Assembly: GCF_009674775.1 (NCBI RefSeq)
Contig: NZ_WKKE01000025.1
Span: 32,960-96,959, forward strand
Length of the DNA: 64,000 nt
Origin: Flavobacterium sp. LC2016-23
GTDB taxonomy: Bacteria; Bacteroidota; Bacteroidia; Flavobacteriales; Flavobacteriaceae
Direction: 5' to 3'
In this document: positions 1-9,200 of the stretch, one piece after another
How positions within the stretch are numbered: the first letter of the stretch is position 1
Layout: each line of letters begins with the position of its first letter
Notes under the pieces: generated by a model
What the model was told of the DNA's origin: nothing
The model's database searches: none
The model's input: only the letters and a program-made list of their open reading frames with translations
Made by a program: the position numbers and the translations under genes

Positions 1-1461
1 GATAAGGACTACCTGAAATATGGGGCCGCCTACTATCCGTACCTGGAAACTATATTGGATTACCGATACAACGAAGATGATATTTTAATTCATCATGTTA
101 CGAATGTTCCTGATGCAATAAGCACCGCATCAAATGATGTTGATAAGGCTTTAGTAACAATTCCAACAACGCTTTCCAATCTTGTTAGTATCAGTAATGC
201 CGGCGGAACTCCCGCAGATGATACTATTGAAGGAAAAATAGCGAATGTACTTTTATTTATAGATTCTCCTAATCCGGCTGGTTTTAATGTCGCTGCCGGC
301 CCTGCCAATTATGCGCTTAATTTAAAAAACGGATTTGCAGACAAGCTGACTCAATTATCTGCTGATTTAGGTTTACTAATTTCTGATAAAAAAACAATAG
401 AAAACGCAGCCAATTCGGTGATAGCCTCTGTTAAAGATGACAATCCCGGTGCTGAAGCTCCTCTTGAGGCAGCCCTTTCAAAATTTGTGAATTTATTTGA
501 AGGCGCCAATAAAATTGAAAGCGTAAAAACAGCCCTTGATGACCTGAGAGCAAAGGCACTTGCCGCAAAAACAACCGCTGCTTTGGGCACCGTTGTAGAT
601 AATGTAGTGCTTGAGATTGCCAAATTATTTAAATTTTCTGCCCCGGCTTCTATTGTTGATTTACCGGATGACACTCTGACTATTGGAACGGACGTCTTTA
701 ACAAACCATTGCCGGGTAAAACGCTGACTGCATTGGTGAATGATATCAAAACCGAAATTAATGCTATTAATTCTGAAGACACCAACAACGGTGCCATGAA
801 CGGTCGTTACCTGGGGGATATTGAGGGCTTAGACAACAAATCCTACAATGCCATAAAAGCAGAAATCGGAGCACTTCCTGTTACACTGCCTCCAAGCAGC
901 GCCGTAGCCGGAATCTATGCCCGTGTGGACTCCAACAGAGGGGTCTGGAAAGCGCCAGCCAACGTGGGCATCAATTATGTGATCAAACCAACGCTAAAAA
1001 TAACAAATGGCGATCAGGATAATTTAAATGTTGATACTGTAGCCGGTAAATCCATCAACGCCATCAGAAGCTTTACGGGTAAGGGAACCTTGATTTGGGG
1101 GTCAAGAACCCTGGCAGGTAATGACAACGAATGGCGTTATGTACCGGTGAGACGCTTCTTCAACATGGCCGAAGAATCCATCAAAAAAGCAACGGAACAA
1201 TTTGTTTTTGAACCTAATGATGCGAATACCTGGATAAGAGTCAGAGCAATGATTGAGAATTTCTTAATCCTTCAGTGGAGAGCCGGAGCTTTGGCCGGAG
1301 CAAAACCGGAACAGGCTTTTTATGTAAGGGTCGGACTGGGTCAGACGATGTCGGCTTTGGATATCCTTGAAGGCCGAATGATTATTGAAATCGGAATGGC
1401 AGTGGTTCGTCCGGCAGAGTTCATCATCCTTCGTTTTTCACACAAAATGCAGGAATCTTAA
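1..1461 (+). CDS. eCIS tail sheath protein (5' end outside window)
   Basis: The reading frame is open from base 1, so the gene begins upstream; the first ATG is not the true start. The visible 486 residues include the sheath signature near the left edge (KYGAAYYPYLET) and a C-terminal sheath domain at roughly residues 350-486 with the W-x-GALAG-x-KPEQAF-x-V pattern, shared by phage-tail and Afp/PVC sheaths. The central part (residues 60-300) is Ala/Asp/Asn-rich and variable, as expected for a surface-exposed insertion. Sheath subunits form the contractile outer cylinder whose shortening drives the inner tube out. It is followed 30 nt later by the tube genes. AFP-type clusters carry two or three sheath paralogs; others may lie upstream. 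Confidence 0.93.
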   Translation, partial: DKDYLKYGAAYYPYLETILDYRYNEDDILIHHVTNVPDAISTASNDVDKALVTIPTTLSNLVSISNAGGTPADDTIEGKIANVLLFIDSPNPAGFNVAAGPANYALNLKNGFADKLTQLSADLGLLISDKKTIENAANSVIASVKDDNPGAEAPLEAALSKFVNLFEGANKIESVKTALDDLRAKALAAKTTAALGTVVDNVVLEIAKLFKFSAPASIVDLPDDTLTIGTDVFNKPLPGKTLTALVNDIKTEINAINSEDTNNGAMNGRYLGDIEGLDNKSYNAIKAEIGALPVTLPPSSAVAGIYARVDSNRGVWKAPANVGINYVIKPTLKITNGDQDNLNVDTVAGKSINAIRSFTGKGTLIWGSRTLAGNDNEWRYVPVRRFFNMAEESIKKATEQFVFEPNDANTWIRVRAMIENFLILQWRAGALAGAKPEQAFYVRVGLGQTMSALDILEGRMIIEIGMAVVRPAEFIILRFSHKMQES

Positions 1462-1491
1462 TTAATCTATCAACATAAAAAAATATAAATC

Positions 1492-1920
1492 ATGAGTTAT
1501 CCATTATCAAAGTTTCATTTCTCAGTAGACTGGGGCGGAACAAAAATAGGTTTTACAGAGGTCTCCGGACTGGATGTAGAAACGGAAGTTATCGAGTACC
1601 GTCAGGGTGCTAGTCCCGAGTACAGCAAAATCAAGATGCCGGGTATGCAGAAGTTCTCTAACATTACGATGAAAAGAGGCACTTTTAAAAGCGATAATGA
1701 ATATTACGCCTGGTGGAATACGGTAAAACTAAACACCATCGAAAGAAGGGACATTACCATCAAATTACTCAATGAGGAACACGAACCGGTGATTACCTGG
1801 AAAGTAAAAAATGCATGGCCCACCAAAGTGCAGTCGACTGATCTAAAAGCCGACGGAAACGAAGTGGCTATCGAATCAATGGAATTGGTTCATGAAGGTT
1901 TATCGATCCAAAATGATTAA
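1492..1920 (+). CDS. eCIS inner tube protein 1 (T4 gp19/Hcp-like, Afp1-type)
   Basis: A 142-residue protein of the phage tail tube (gp19-like) family: start YPLSKFHFSVDW, then GFTEVSGLDVETEV, GMQKFSNITMKRG and a C-terminal KSTDLKADGNEVAIES-type strand. These are the conserved elements of tube proteins that stack as hexameric rings to form the rigid needle inside the sheath. The start lies in the block MSYPLSKFHFSV with only a short gap after the sheath stop. The next gene begins 2 nt after its stop and encodes a second, divergent tube protein, the Afp1/Afp5 arrangement in which one paralog forms the bulk tube and the other the baseplate-proximal ring. Which is which cannot be settled from sequence alone, although order favours this one as the bulk subunit. 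Confidence 0.93.
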   Translation: MSYPLSKFHFSVDWGGTKIGFTEVSGLDVETEVIEYRQGASPEYSKIKMPGMQKFSNITMKRGTFKSDNEYYAWWNTVKLNTIERRDITIKLLNEEHEPVITWKVKNAWPTKVQSTDLKADGNEVAIESMELVHEGLSIQND

Positions 1921-1922
1921 TC

Positions 1923-2369
1923 ATGGCTAACTATTATCCACCTGTCGGTTTTCACTTTTTAGTTGAATTTGAAGGTCTTGGCTCGCAGGCAAAAGACCAT
2001 CAGTTTCAATCGGTTTCCGGTTTATCTGTTGATATTGAAACTGAAGAGATAGCCGAAGGTGGTGAAAACAGATTCAAGCATAAACTTCCGGTCAAGACCA
2101 AATATCCAAACCTGACTTTAAAAAGGGGAATGCTGATTGATTCTGCCGTTATAGACTGGTGTCGGGATGCGATTGAAAACTTCGCGTTCAAGCCGGTCAA
2201 CCTGACCATCAAATTGCTCGATGAGGAACATCAGCCCCTGATTTCATGGAATGTAGTTCACGCATATCCCGTAAAATGGGCCGTTGAGGATTTTAGTGCG
2301 GAAGAAAGTAAGCTCGTTGTCGAAAACTTTGAGCTTACCTACAATTATTTCACTTTAATTAAAAGTTAG
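1923..2369 (+). CDS. eCIS tube protein 2 (Afp5-type initiator ring candidate)
   Basis: This 148-residue protein is a second gp19-like tube subunit with the same core as its neighbour (GFHFLVEFEG, FQSVSGLSVDIETEE, YPNLTLKRGM, ISWNVVHAYPVKW) but low identity to it. In Afp/PVC particles the second tube paralog makes the first ring on the baseplate hub. The gene sits 2 nt after the first tube gene and 2 nt before a tiny DUF5908 gene, consistent with translational coupling in one operon. The family assignment is firm; the specific ring position is inferred from gene order. Confidence 0.92.
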   Translation: MANYYPPVGFHFLVEFEGLGSQAKDHQFQSVSGLSVDIETEEIAEGGENRFKHKLPVKTKYPNLTLKRGMLIDSAVIDWCRDAIENFAFKPVNLTIKLLDEEHQPLISWNVVHAYPVKWAVEDFSAEESKLVVENFELTYNYFTLIKS

Positions 2370-2371
2370 TC

Positions 2372-2530
2372 ATGCCGATAGAAATAAAAGAGCTTCACAT
2401 CAGGATAAACGTGGAGGAAGGATCAAAACAAAATCCTCCTTCAAAAGCATCAAAAAGCAAAGGCGAAGATCCGGTAGCCGAGTGTGTAGAACAGGTAATG
2501 AAAATTATAGAACGTAAAAAAGAACGATGA
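2372..2530 (+). CDS. DUF5908-type eCIS mini-protein (Afp6 position)
   Basis: A 52-residue ORF starting MPIEIKELHIRINV and ending in a basic helix (EQVMKIIERKKER). The opening 'MPIEI-x-EL-x-I' followed by a disordered Lys/Ser/Pro stretch and a short C-terminal helix matches the small DUF5908 family that sits between tube and LysM genes in eCIS clusters. It starts 2 nt after the second tube gene and its TGA is 1 nt before the ATG of the LysM gene, so it is clearly part of the operon. Its molecular role is unknown; its position suggests an assembly or baseplate-linking part. It is short enough to be missed by automatic annotation. Confidence 0.8.
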   Translation: MPIEIKELHIRINVEEGSKQNPPSKASKSKGEDPVAECVEQVMKIIERKKER

Positions 2531-2531
2531 C

Positions 2532-3215
2532 ATGGCTGGTGAATTAGAAAAACTCAAAGTGGTTGCGTATAGTGATCCGGAATTTAACAACAAAATTGCG
2601 GATGGTGAATTTTCTACTTTAATGAATCCGGAAAAGTACACCTATCACTATAAGATTGAAGCCGATGAGACTCAGGCTGCCGGCACGAGTACGGTTTCTC
2701 CGAAGTTCAATAAAAAATTACCCGAAAACCTGGAACTCGATTTCGTGTTTGACCGGTCGGGAGTAATTAACGGCTATGCCAGTTCTGACGACGGAATCAT
2801 TGACGACATTGAGAAATTCAAGAAAGTGATCCTGGATTACAACGGCGACGAACACAAGCCCAATTACCTGATTATCTCCTGGGGAACATTGCTCTTCAAG
2901 GGCGCCATGACCGAAATGAATATAGAATTCAAACTCTTCAAACCCGACGGTACGCCAATCAGGGCGATTGCAAAAGGAAAATTTCAGGGTTTTGTCGAGG
3001 ATAATTTAAGGGCCGCAAAAGAAAACAATAAGTCACCCGACCTGACCCATTACAGAACGGTAACGGAAGGTGATACATTACCTCTGATGTCCTTTACAAT
3101 TTACGGCGATTCCAAGTATTATCTGGAAGTCGCCCGGGTGAATAACATTGTCAATTTCAGAAAACTAAAAACAGGGCAAAAACTATTTTTTCCACCCTTA
3201 CAAAAACAATCCTGA
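2532..3215 (+). CDS. eCIS LysM-domain baseplate/hub protein (Afp7-type)
   Basis: A 227-residue protein. Residues 1-165 follow the pattern of contractile-tail LysM proteins (ADGEFSTLMNPEKYTYHYKI near residue 25-45, LELDFVFDRSGV near 70). Residues about 175-225 are a LysM domain: YRTVTEGDTLPLMSFTIYGD ... ARVNNI ... LKTGQKLFFPP. In Afp/PVC the equivalent (Afp7) binds the spike hub and ties it to the inner baseplate. Its last codon overlaps the ATG of the spike gene (ATGA-like overlap at 3215), indicating coupled translation. The LysM fold here is a structural hub part and should not be read as evidence of peptidoglycan binding. Confidence 0.9.
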   Translation: MAGELEKLKVVAYSDPEFNNKIADGEFSTLMNPEKYTYHYKIEADETQAAGTSTVSPKFNKKLPENLELDFVFDRSGVINGYASSDDGIIDDIEKFKKVILDYNGDEHKPNYLIISWGTLLFKGAMTEMNIEFKLFKPDGTPIRAIAKGKFQGFVEDNLRAAKENNKSPDLTHYRTVTEGDTLPLMSFTIYGDSKYYLEVARVNNIVNFRKLKTGQKLFFPPLQKQS

Positions 3216-4960
3216 TGAACAACAGCGGAGTCATACAAACCAGTAAAAGTGCCGATTTAGTAACGCATAAAATTTTAATTGAAGGGGAAGAATTATCTAA
3301 AACCTATCAGGTAAAAAGTGTTGTGGTACAAAATGAGGTGAACCGGATTCCTATGGCCCAAATTGTACTGACAGACGGGGAAGCTTCTGAAAGGGATTTT
3401 AAATTAAGTAATGAAGATCTGTTAATTCCGGGTAAGAAAATTGAAATAACGGCCGGCTATCACAATGATGAAGAAACGATTTACAAAGGCATTGTCATCA
3501 AACATTCCATCAAAATAAAAAGCGGTGCTTCACTGCTGATTATCGAATGCAAAGACGAAGCTGTAAAACTGACCATCGGCAGAAAGAGCAAATATTTCTA
3601 TGATGTAAAAGACAGTGAGGCTTTCGAGGAAATTATTGATGCGTACGGATTGGAAAAAGACGTGGAGGCCACCAATTTCAGTCACAAAGAACTGGTTCAG
3701 TACAATACCTCCGATTGGGATTTTATAGTGTCACGGGCACAGGCCAGCGGTAAACTTTGTTTTGTGGAGAATGGCAAAATCACCATCAGCAAACCCAATG
3801 TAACGGCAGCGTCTGTTGAAACAGTCACTTTTGGCGCCAGTTTACTGGACTTTGACGCTGAAATAGATGCGAGAAACCAATTCGCAAAAGTGTCTTCGTA
3901 TAGTTGGGATTACAGCAATCAGGAATTGCTTGAGATTGAGGCGAATGATCCGGCTGTTTCCTTAAACGGAAATTTAAGCCCTTCAGATCTGGCCGAAACC
4001 ATCGAATTGGAAAACCTTGAGTTACGTCATGGCGGTGCTATATCGGATGTAGCACTTCAGGATTGGGCCGATGCCAAGTTGCTCTTTCAGCAATTGTCAA
4101 AAATCCGCGGAAGGGTTAAATTTCAGGGAATCCCTGCCGTAAAACCCAACACCATCATTACCCTTGAAGGCGTTGGTGACCGGTTCAACGGAAAGGCTTA
4201 CATCACCGGCGTTTTCCATGAAATCTCAGAAGGAAACTGGACGATCGACGCCCAATTCGGATTGAATCCGGAATGGTTTTCTGAAACATTCGACATCCAT
4301 ACGCCTACCGGTTCCGGCATCATTCCCGCCATAAAAGGACTGCATACCGGAATTGTAACCCAGCTCGAAAGTGACCCCAATGGCGAAGACCGGATTTTAG
4401 TAAAAATTCCGATCATCAACAATGAAGAACAGGGGATCTGGTGCCGCGTGGCTTCTCCGGATGCGGGAGAAAACAGGGGGATTTTTTTCCGGCCTGAAAT
4501 TGAAGATGAAGTGATCATCGGTTTTATCAATGAAGATCCGAATAACGCCATCGTTTTAGGAATGCTTCACAGCAGCGGAAAACCTGCTCCGATAACAGCT
4601 GCCGATGCCAATCACCAGAAAGGAATTGTAACCCGGAGCGAAATGAAGGTTTTGTTTGACGATGAAAAAAAATCAATCGGAATTGAAACGCCTGCGGGAA
4701 AAAAAATCACGCTGGATGAAGACAAAGGCGTCATTATTATCGAGGATGAAAATTCGAATGTCATCACCATAGACAGCAAGGGCATCAAAATGGAAAGTGC
4801 CGGAAACATTGAACTAAAAGCGACCGGAGATGTCAAAATTGAAGGGACCAATGTTTCGGTAAGTGCCTCCGCACAATTCAAGGCAGAAGGAAGTGCAGGC
4901 GCGGAAGTATCGTCAGGAGCCACTGCCATCCTGAAAGGAAGTATCGTACAAATAAATTAA
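3215..4960 (+). CDS. eCIS central spike protein (VgrG / gp27-gp5-like, Afp8-type)
   Basis: A 581-residue VgrG-like protein. Residues about 15-350 form the gp27-like hub (phage GPD-type: NEVNRIPMAQIVLTDGEASE, DLLIPGKKIEI, SDWDFIVSRAQASGKL). Residues about 370-455 form the gp5 OB-fold with the diagnostic GLHTGIVTQLESDPNGEDR ... GIFFRPEIEDEVIIGF ... GMLHSSGKPAP. Residues 470-581 are short repetitive beta segments (ITLDEDKGV, NVITIDSKGI, IELKATGDVKI, NVSVSASAQF) of the triangular beta-helix spike. A trimer would cap the tube and carry the PAAR tip, whose gene follows 4 nt later. There is no extra catalytic C-terminal domain, so this is a structural spike. Confidence 0.93.
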   Translation: MNNSGVIQTSKSADLVTHKILIEGEELSKTYQVKSVVVQNEVNRIPMAQIVLTDGEASERDFKLSNEDLLIPGKKIEITAGYHNDEETIYKGIVIKHSIKIKSGASLLIIECKDEAVKLTIGRKSKYFYDVKDSEAFEEIIDAYGLEKDVEATNFSHKELVQYNTSDWDFIVSRAQASGKLCFVENGKITISKPNVTAASVETVTFGASLLDFDAEIDARNQFAKVSSYSWDYSNQELLEIEANDPAVSLNGNLSPSDLAETIELENLELRHGGAISDVALQDWADAKLLFQQLSKIRGRVKFQGIPAVKPNTIITLEGVGDRFNGKAYITGVFHEISEGNWTIDAQFGLNPEWFSETFDIHTPTGSGIIPAIKGLHTGIVTQLESDPNGEDRILVKIPIINNEEQGIWCRVASPDAGENRGIFFRPEIEDEVIIGFINEDPNNAIVLGMLHSSGKPAPITAADANHQKGIVTRSEMKVLFDDEKKSIGIETPAGKKITLDEDKGVIIIEDENSNVITIDSKGIKMESAGNIELKATGDVKIEGTNVSVSASAQFKAEGSAGAEVSSGATAILKGSIVQIN

Positions 4961-4964
4961 AGTC

Positions 4965-5255
4965 ATGGGAGCACCGGCCGCAAGAGTTTCAGATATGCAT
5001 GTTTGCCCAATGGTAACAGGAACCGTTCCGCATGTAGGCGGACCGATTTTACCTGCCGGCGTACCCACCGTTTTAATTGGCGGAGTTCCGGCGGCCTGTG
5101 TCGGGGATATGGCCACCTGCAGCGGTCCGCCCGACAGCATCGCAATGGGTTCTTCAACGGTTTTGATCGGAGGGAAACCTGCGGCCAGAATGGGAGATTC
5201 CACCGCACATGGCGGAACAATAGTAGCGGGATTAGCAACTGTTTTAATCGGTTAA
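4965..5255 (+). CDS. PAAR-domain spike tip protein (Afp10-type)
   Basis: A 96-residue protein that is almost entirely PAAR repeats: AARVSDMHVCP, GVPTVLIGGVPAACVGDMATC, STVLIGGKPAARMGDSTAHGG, ATVLIG. PAAR proteins form the sharp conical tip on VgrG-like spikes, using His/Cys residues to hold a metal ion. It has no extension that could be an effector. Gene order here is spike, PAAR, gp25-like, whereas AFP has gp25-like before PAAR. The downstream gp25-like ATG begins 2 nt after this stop. Confidence 0.93.
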   Translation: MGAPAARVSDMHVCPMVTGTVPHVGGPILPAGVPTVLIGGVPAACVGDMATCSGPPDSIAMGSSTVLIGGKPAARMGDSTAHGGTIVAGLATVLIG

Positions 5256-5257
5256 TT

Positions 5258-5668
5258 ATGGAAAGTGAACAAGCTTTTTTGGGAACCGGATGGAGTTTTC
5301 CACCCGAATTTAAGAAAACAACAAAATCTGTTGTAATGATTGCTGATGAGGAGGATATTAAGAGCAGTCTCGAAATTTTATTGTCAACCAAAATAGGAGA
5401 ACGTATTATGCTCCCTAAATATGGCTGCAATATGGAGGAACTGCTTTTTAATCCGCTGAACAGAACTCTAAAAACCTTTGTGTCTGAATTAATAAGAACC
5501 GCCATTTTATACCACGAACCCCGCATTGATGTAGAGAAAATCGGCATCACTCAGGGAGATGATTTAAACGGCGAGTTATTAGTGGTTTTAGATTATAAAA
5601 TACGGGCAACGAATTCAAGAACAAATATGGTATATCCTTTTTATAAAGAGGAAGGGACTAATATTTAG
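5258..5668 (+). CDS. gp25-like baseplate wedge protein (Afp9-type)
   Basis: The chosen ATG (MESEQAFLGTGWSFPP) gives 136 residues; a longer in-frame extension to 5003 overlaps the PAAR gene in another frame and is not credible. Residues 30-70 carry the gp25/GpW signature EEDIKSSLEILLSTKIGERIMLPKYG, followed by LIRTAILYHEPRIDVEKI, the standard core of T4 gp25 and Afp9. This protein joins the inner baseplate to the first sheath ring. The stop at 5668 is followed by an unusually long gap for this operon, filled with palindromic repeats, before the next baseplate gene. Confidence 0.93.
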   Translation: MESEQAFLGTGWSFPPEFKKTTKSVVMIADEEDIKSSLEILLSTKIGERIMLPKYGCNMEELLFNPLNRTLKTFVSELIRTAILYHEPRIDVEKIGITQGDDLNGELLVVLDYKIRATNSRTNMVYPFYKEEGTNI

Positions 5669-5768
5669 GATTGAGTTATGAGTTATGGGTTATGGGTTGT
5701 GAATTGAAAATTGTTTTTGCTATCTGTCAGGCTTAGTAATTTACAATTGTCTGGGGGAGCGAAGTCGA

Positions 5769-5838
5769 TTGTCTGGCTGAGCGAAGTCGAAGCCCAAGTG
5801 CCAGTTGAAACGCCCTTCGACTCCGCTCAGGGTGACAA
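5769..5838. repeat. GAGCGAAGTCGAAG palindromic repeat, copy 1
   Basis: Begins TTGTCTGGCTGAGCGAAGTC and ends in CCGCTCAGGGTGACAA. The two halves are nearly complementary and would fold into a hairpin with one mismatch (CTCCGCTC versus CTTCGCTC). A second copy follows about 100 bp later. Confidence 0.8.
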
Positions 5839-5867
5839 CTAAAAACCTGTCTGCTGAGCGGAGCCGA

Positions 5868-5952
5868 TTGTCTGGCTGAGCGAAGTCGAAGCCCGAAGCC
5901 CGAAGCCCATGTGCCAATTGGAACGCCCTTCGACTTCGCTCAGGGTGACAAT
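5868..5952. repeat. GAGCGAAGTCGAAG palindromic repeat, copy 2
   Basis: Same element as copy 1. Perfect 16-bp arms at 5876-5891 (CTGAGCGAAGTCGAAG) and 5928-5943. The loop contains a triplicated GAAGCCC (CGAAGCCCGAAGCCCGAAGCCC), a small internal expansion that copy 1 lacks. Confidence 0.85.
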
Positions 5953-6024
5953 TTATAAAGAAAATTATGTGCTAAAATATTTAGCCACAGATTACACGAT
6001 TAGGATGATTTTATGATCTCCAAA

Positions 6025-6071
6025 ATCTGCTAAATCTGCGAGAGTACTTTTTTCTCGCAGATTTAGCAGAT
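6025..6071. repeat. perfect 19-bp inverted repeat hairpin
   Basis: Arms at 6025-6043 and 6053-6071 are perfectly complementary (ATCTGCTAAATCTGCGAGA and its reverse complement) with a 9-nt loop. As RNA this would be a very stable stem. It has no T-run directly after the stem, so it is not a textbook terminator, but it could block or attenuate read-through between the two halves of the eCIS operon. Confidence 0.85.
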
Positions 6072-6214
6072 CAGGCAGATTTTAATTAGTTAAGATCCTT
6101 TATCGGGAGTGGCAAAAAACTGCGATCTGCGGAAAAAAAGTAAAGCTATGCTTGTAAGTTTTTAATGAAACGTTTAATGAATTATACCCCCCGGGGTTCA
6201 TATTTAATAGTATT

Positions 6215-9200
6215 ATGTGTAACAACAGCGACCATACAAACGATATATTATTCAAAAGAAATGGCACAGATCAGGGCGATCGCCTGAATTCTATTCTCGA
6301 TCCCGACAATCTGGAGCTCCATGACTTTGATATGGAGGATTGGTTACTCTTTACCTATAATTTCGCCAGACAAGTTAAGTTTTTTGAAACCAGCGACAGC
6401 GAAAATGCAGCTGGCAACTGGCAGGAGATTTTTGACCATTTTGGTTTACCAAAAGACATTCCGTACCGAAAAGACAAACCTTATACTGCTTTAAAACAAA
6501 ATATATCCAAAACACTGAGCGACATCGAATTTGAAGGTACGCTGACTCCCCATATGACGCTTTTTGTGTGTTTCTTAAAGCTATTGGAATTGTCTAAAAC
6601 ACGTTTCAATTTAATTACAAAAAAACACCTCGATTTCTTTTACAAAGACATCCTGCAAATCGAAAAACTTCCGGCAAAAGCCGATAAAGTGCATATTATT
6701 TTTGAACTGGCCAAAAAAAGTACCGAAGAACGAATTGCACCACAAACTCAGTTAGATGCCGGAAAAGATGCGGAAGGAAACAAACTCATTTATGAAACCA
6801 CCGAAGAACTAATTGCCAATAAAGCGCAGATTACACAACTAAAAAGTGTCTATAATGACATTACCCTGAAAGAAATTAAAGCCAGCGAAGTGGCAAATTC
6901 GCTCGACGGAAAAGGTGAAAGCCTCAAAGAAGGATCACAATACTGGCTGCCTTTCGGCTATACGTCTGCCGAAGAAAAATATACAGAACTACCAGCGGCC
7001 AAACTGGGTTTTGCCATCGCTTCTCCCCTATTGGAATTACAGGAAGGAGAAAGAAATATTGATATCACCATCACTTTTAAGGAGACGTTTACTTTTGAAT
7101 CCGGACCTTTTACGGTGAATGACCTTACCGATAACATTAGTATTTTTTGCAGTGGCGAAAAAGAATGGCTGGGTGATTTTAAACTGAATGACACTACATC
7201 GGCTATTTCAGGAAATCAGTTAAAACTTGTCTTTCAGATTCCAAAAGATACTCCGGCCATCGTCAATTATAATCAAAAAATACTGGGCGAATCATTCTCC
7301 GCTACACAGCCTGTTATTCGCTTTTTAATTCATACCGAAAATAAAAAAGGCCATTCTTTATTTCGAAATTTAGTGACCAAAACCATTAGCGACATTACGG
7401 TAAAAGTAGCCGTAAAAGAGGTTAAATCTTTAGCACTGGAAAGCGACACCGGTCTGCTGAATGCCGCCAAACCTTTCTACCCTTTTACAACACAGCCCGT
7501 TAAAGGTTCTTCCTTTCTTATCAATTATCCGGAGATCTTTTCGAAAAAATGGAAAAATGTTGACATTACGATCAACTGGAAAAATACGCCAACCTCTTTT
7601 CAGACCCATTATGATGCTTACAAAAGCAAATACCTTACGACCATAAGCAAAAACATTTTTTATCAGGGAATGTTTATGGAAGAAATCGTAACGGAATTGT
7701 CTGCCAACCAGCCGGAAGATCCACAGCCTAAAGATAACATAGTGGTGACTACTCCGGAGAAAAGCAAGCTCATTCTGAATTCGAATATATCCGATCTTAT
7801 TGTAGATTCAGATGCTTATTTTAAAGCGACGGTTTCTGTATTAAATAAAGAAAACTGGGAGGAAAAAAGTAAAGAAACAGTATTGTTCACAAAGAAAGAT
7901 GCACTATATCAAACCATCTTCTCCGTAGCAGGAAATACCTATGATGTGGATAAAAGCGGCCCAATCCGACTGACCTTAAACCAATCGTTTCTGCATGCTT
8001 TATATCCAAAAATATATACGCTCGCCATCATGAGCAAAATTCCCGAAACGCTTATTCCAAACGAAGCGTATACGCCTTTTGCAGAATCAATCAGTTTGAA
8101 TTATACGGCAGAGGAAACCACCAATTTCACCAACGAAACCGAGGAACAATATGAAACCGAACGAATAAAATTATTTCATGAAGCCCCTTTCGGACAGAGT
8201 GAAGAGCATTCTTATCTTAAAAAACTGGCCAGACAAAAAGCGGTTCTTGATCTAAATAGTACAATCGCAAGCCGTCTGGTTCCTGACTATTGCAATGGGG
8301 GCGAATTTTATATCGGACTTGACGAGGCAGAAACCTTACAACAAGTGTCCTTACTGTTTCAGATACTGGAAGGAAGCGAGAATCCCTTAGCGGATTCCTT
8401 TACGGGAAAACAAAAAGTAGAATGGTTTGTTCTTTGCGATAACCAGTGGAAAAATCTTGACAATGCTATTCTGGGAAATTCTATCGATAACTTTTTAAAG
8501 TCAGGTATTCTGAAATTTAGCATTCCGAAACAGGCCACAAAAACCAATACTTTATTTCCGGGCAACCTCATCTGGATAAAAGCCAAAATGCATAAAGCCT
8601 ATGATGCCGTCTGTAAAGTCATCGATATAAAAACACAGGTCGTTACCGCCGAATTTTTCGACAATGACAATGAGTTGTCGCATCTGGAAAAAGGATTGCC
8701 TGCCGAAACAATTTCTAAACTTATTACAAGAATAACACAAGTTAAAAGTGTCTCACAGCCTTTTAATTCTTTTAACGGAAAACCCCAGGAGTCGGATGAC
8801 ACCTATTACAAACGCGTAAGCGAACGCCTGCGCCATAAAAACAGGGCCATCACACTGTGGGATTATGAGCATTTGATCCTTCAGGAATTTCCGGAAGTAT
8901 TCCGCGTAAAATGCCTGAACCATACCAATAATACCACCAATTCCTTTCTTTCACCGGGCGATGTAACGCTTATTGTAGTGCCGGATATTATAAACAAAAA
9001 TGTCTTTGACATCTATGAACCCAGAGTAAGTTCGGCGACCTTAAACAAGATTCAGAATTACATTAGTAACCTGAACAGCATGCATGTAGATGCCGTGGTC
9101 ATTAATCCGGAATACGAAAAAGTGGTGGTAAAATTAAGTGTCCGTTTTTATGAAGAATACGATGAGAATTTTTATAAAAAACAGCTGAATGAAGATATCG

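Larger units (their letters stand above)
5669..6214. other. 546-bp intergenic gap rich in palindromic repeats
   Basis: No coding potential is seen. The gap contains two copies of a GAGCGAAGTCGAAG/CTTCGACTTCGCTC hairpin element and a separate perfect 19-bp inverted repeat (listed individually), plus an AGCCACAGATTACACGATT motif related to repeats near 56.2 kb. The rest is AT-rich. It splits an otherwise tightly packed eCIS operon between gp25-like and J-like baseplate genes, so it may hold a terminator/attenuator and a new promoter for the distal half. I could not identify a clear TAnnTTTG box just before 6215. Confidence 0.8.

Noticed and set aside
5003..5257. Longer N-terminus for the gp25-like protein
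   Set aside because: It overlaps the whole PAAR gene out of frame; gp25 homologs start near MESEQAF.
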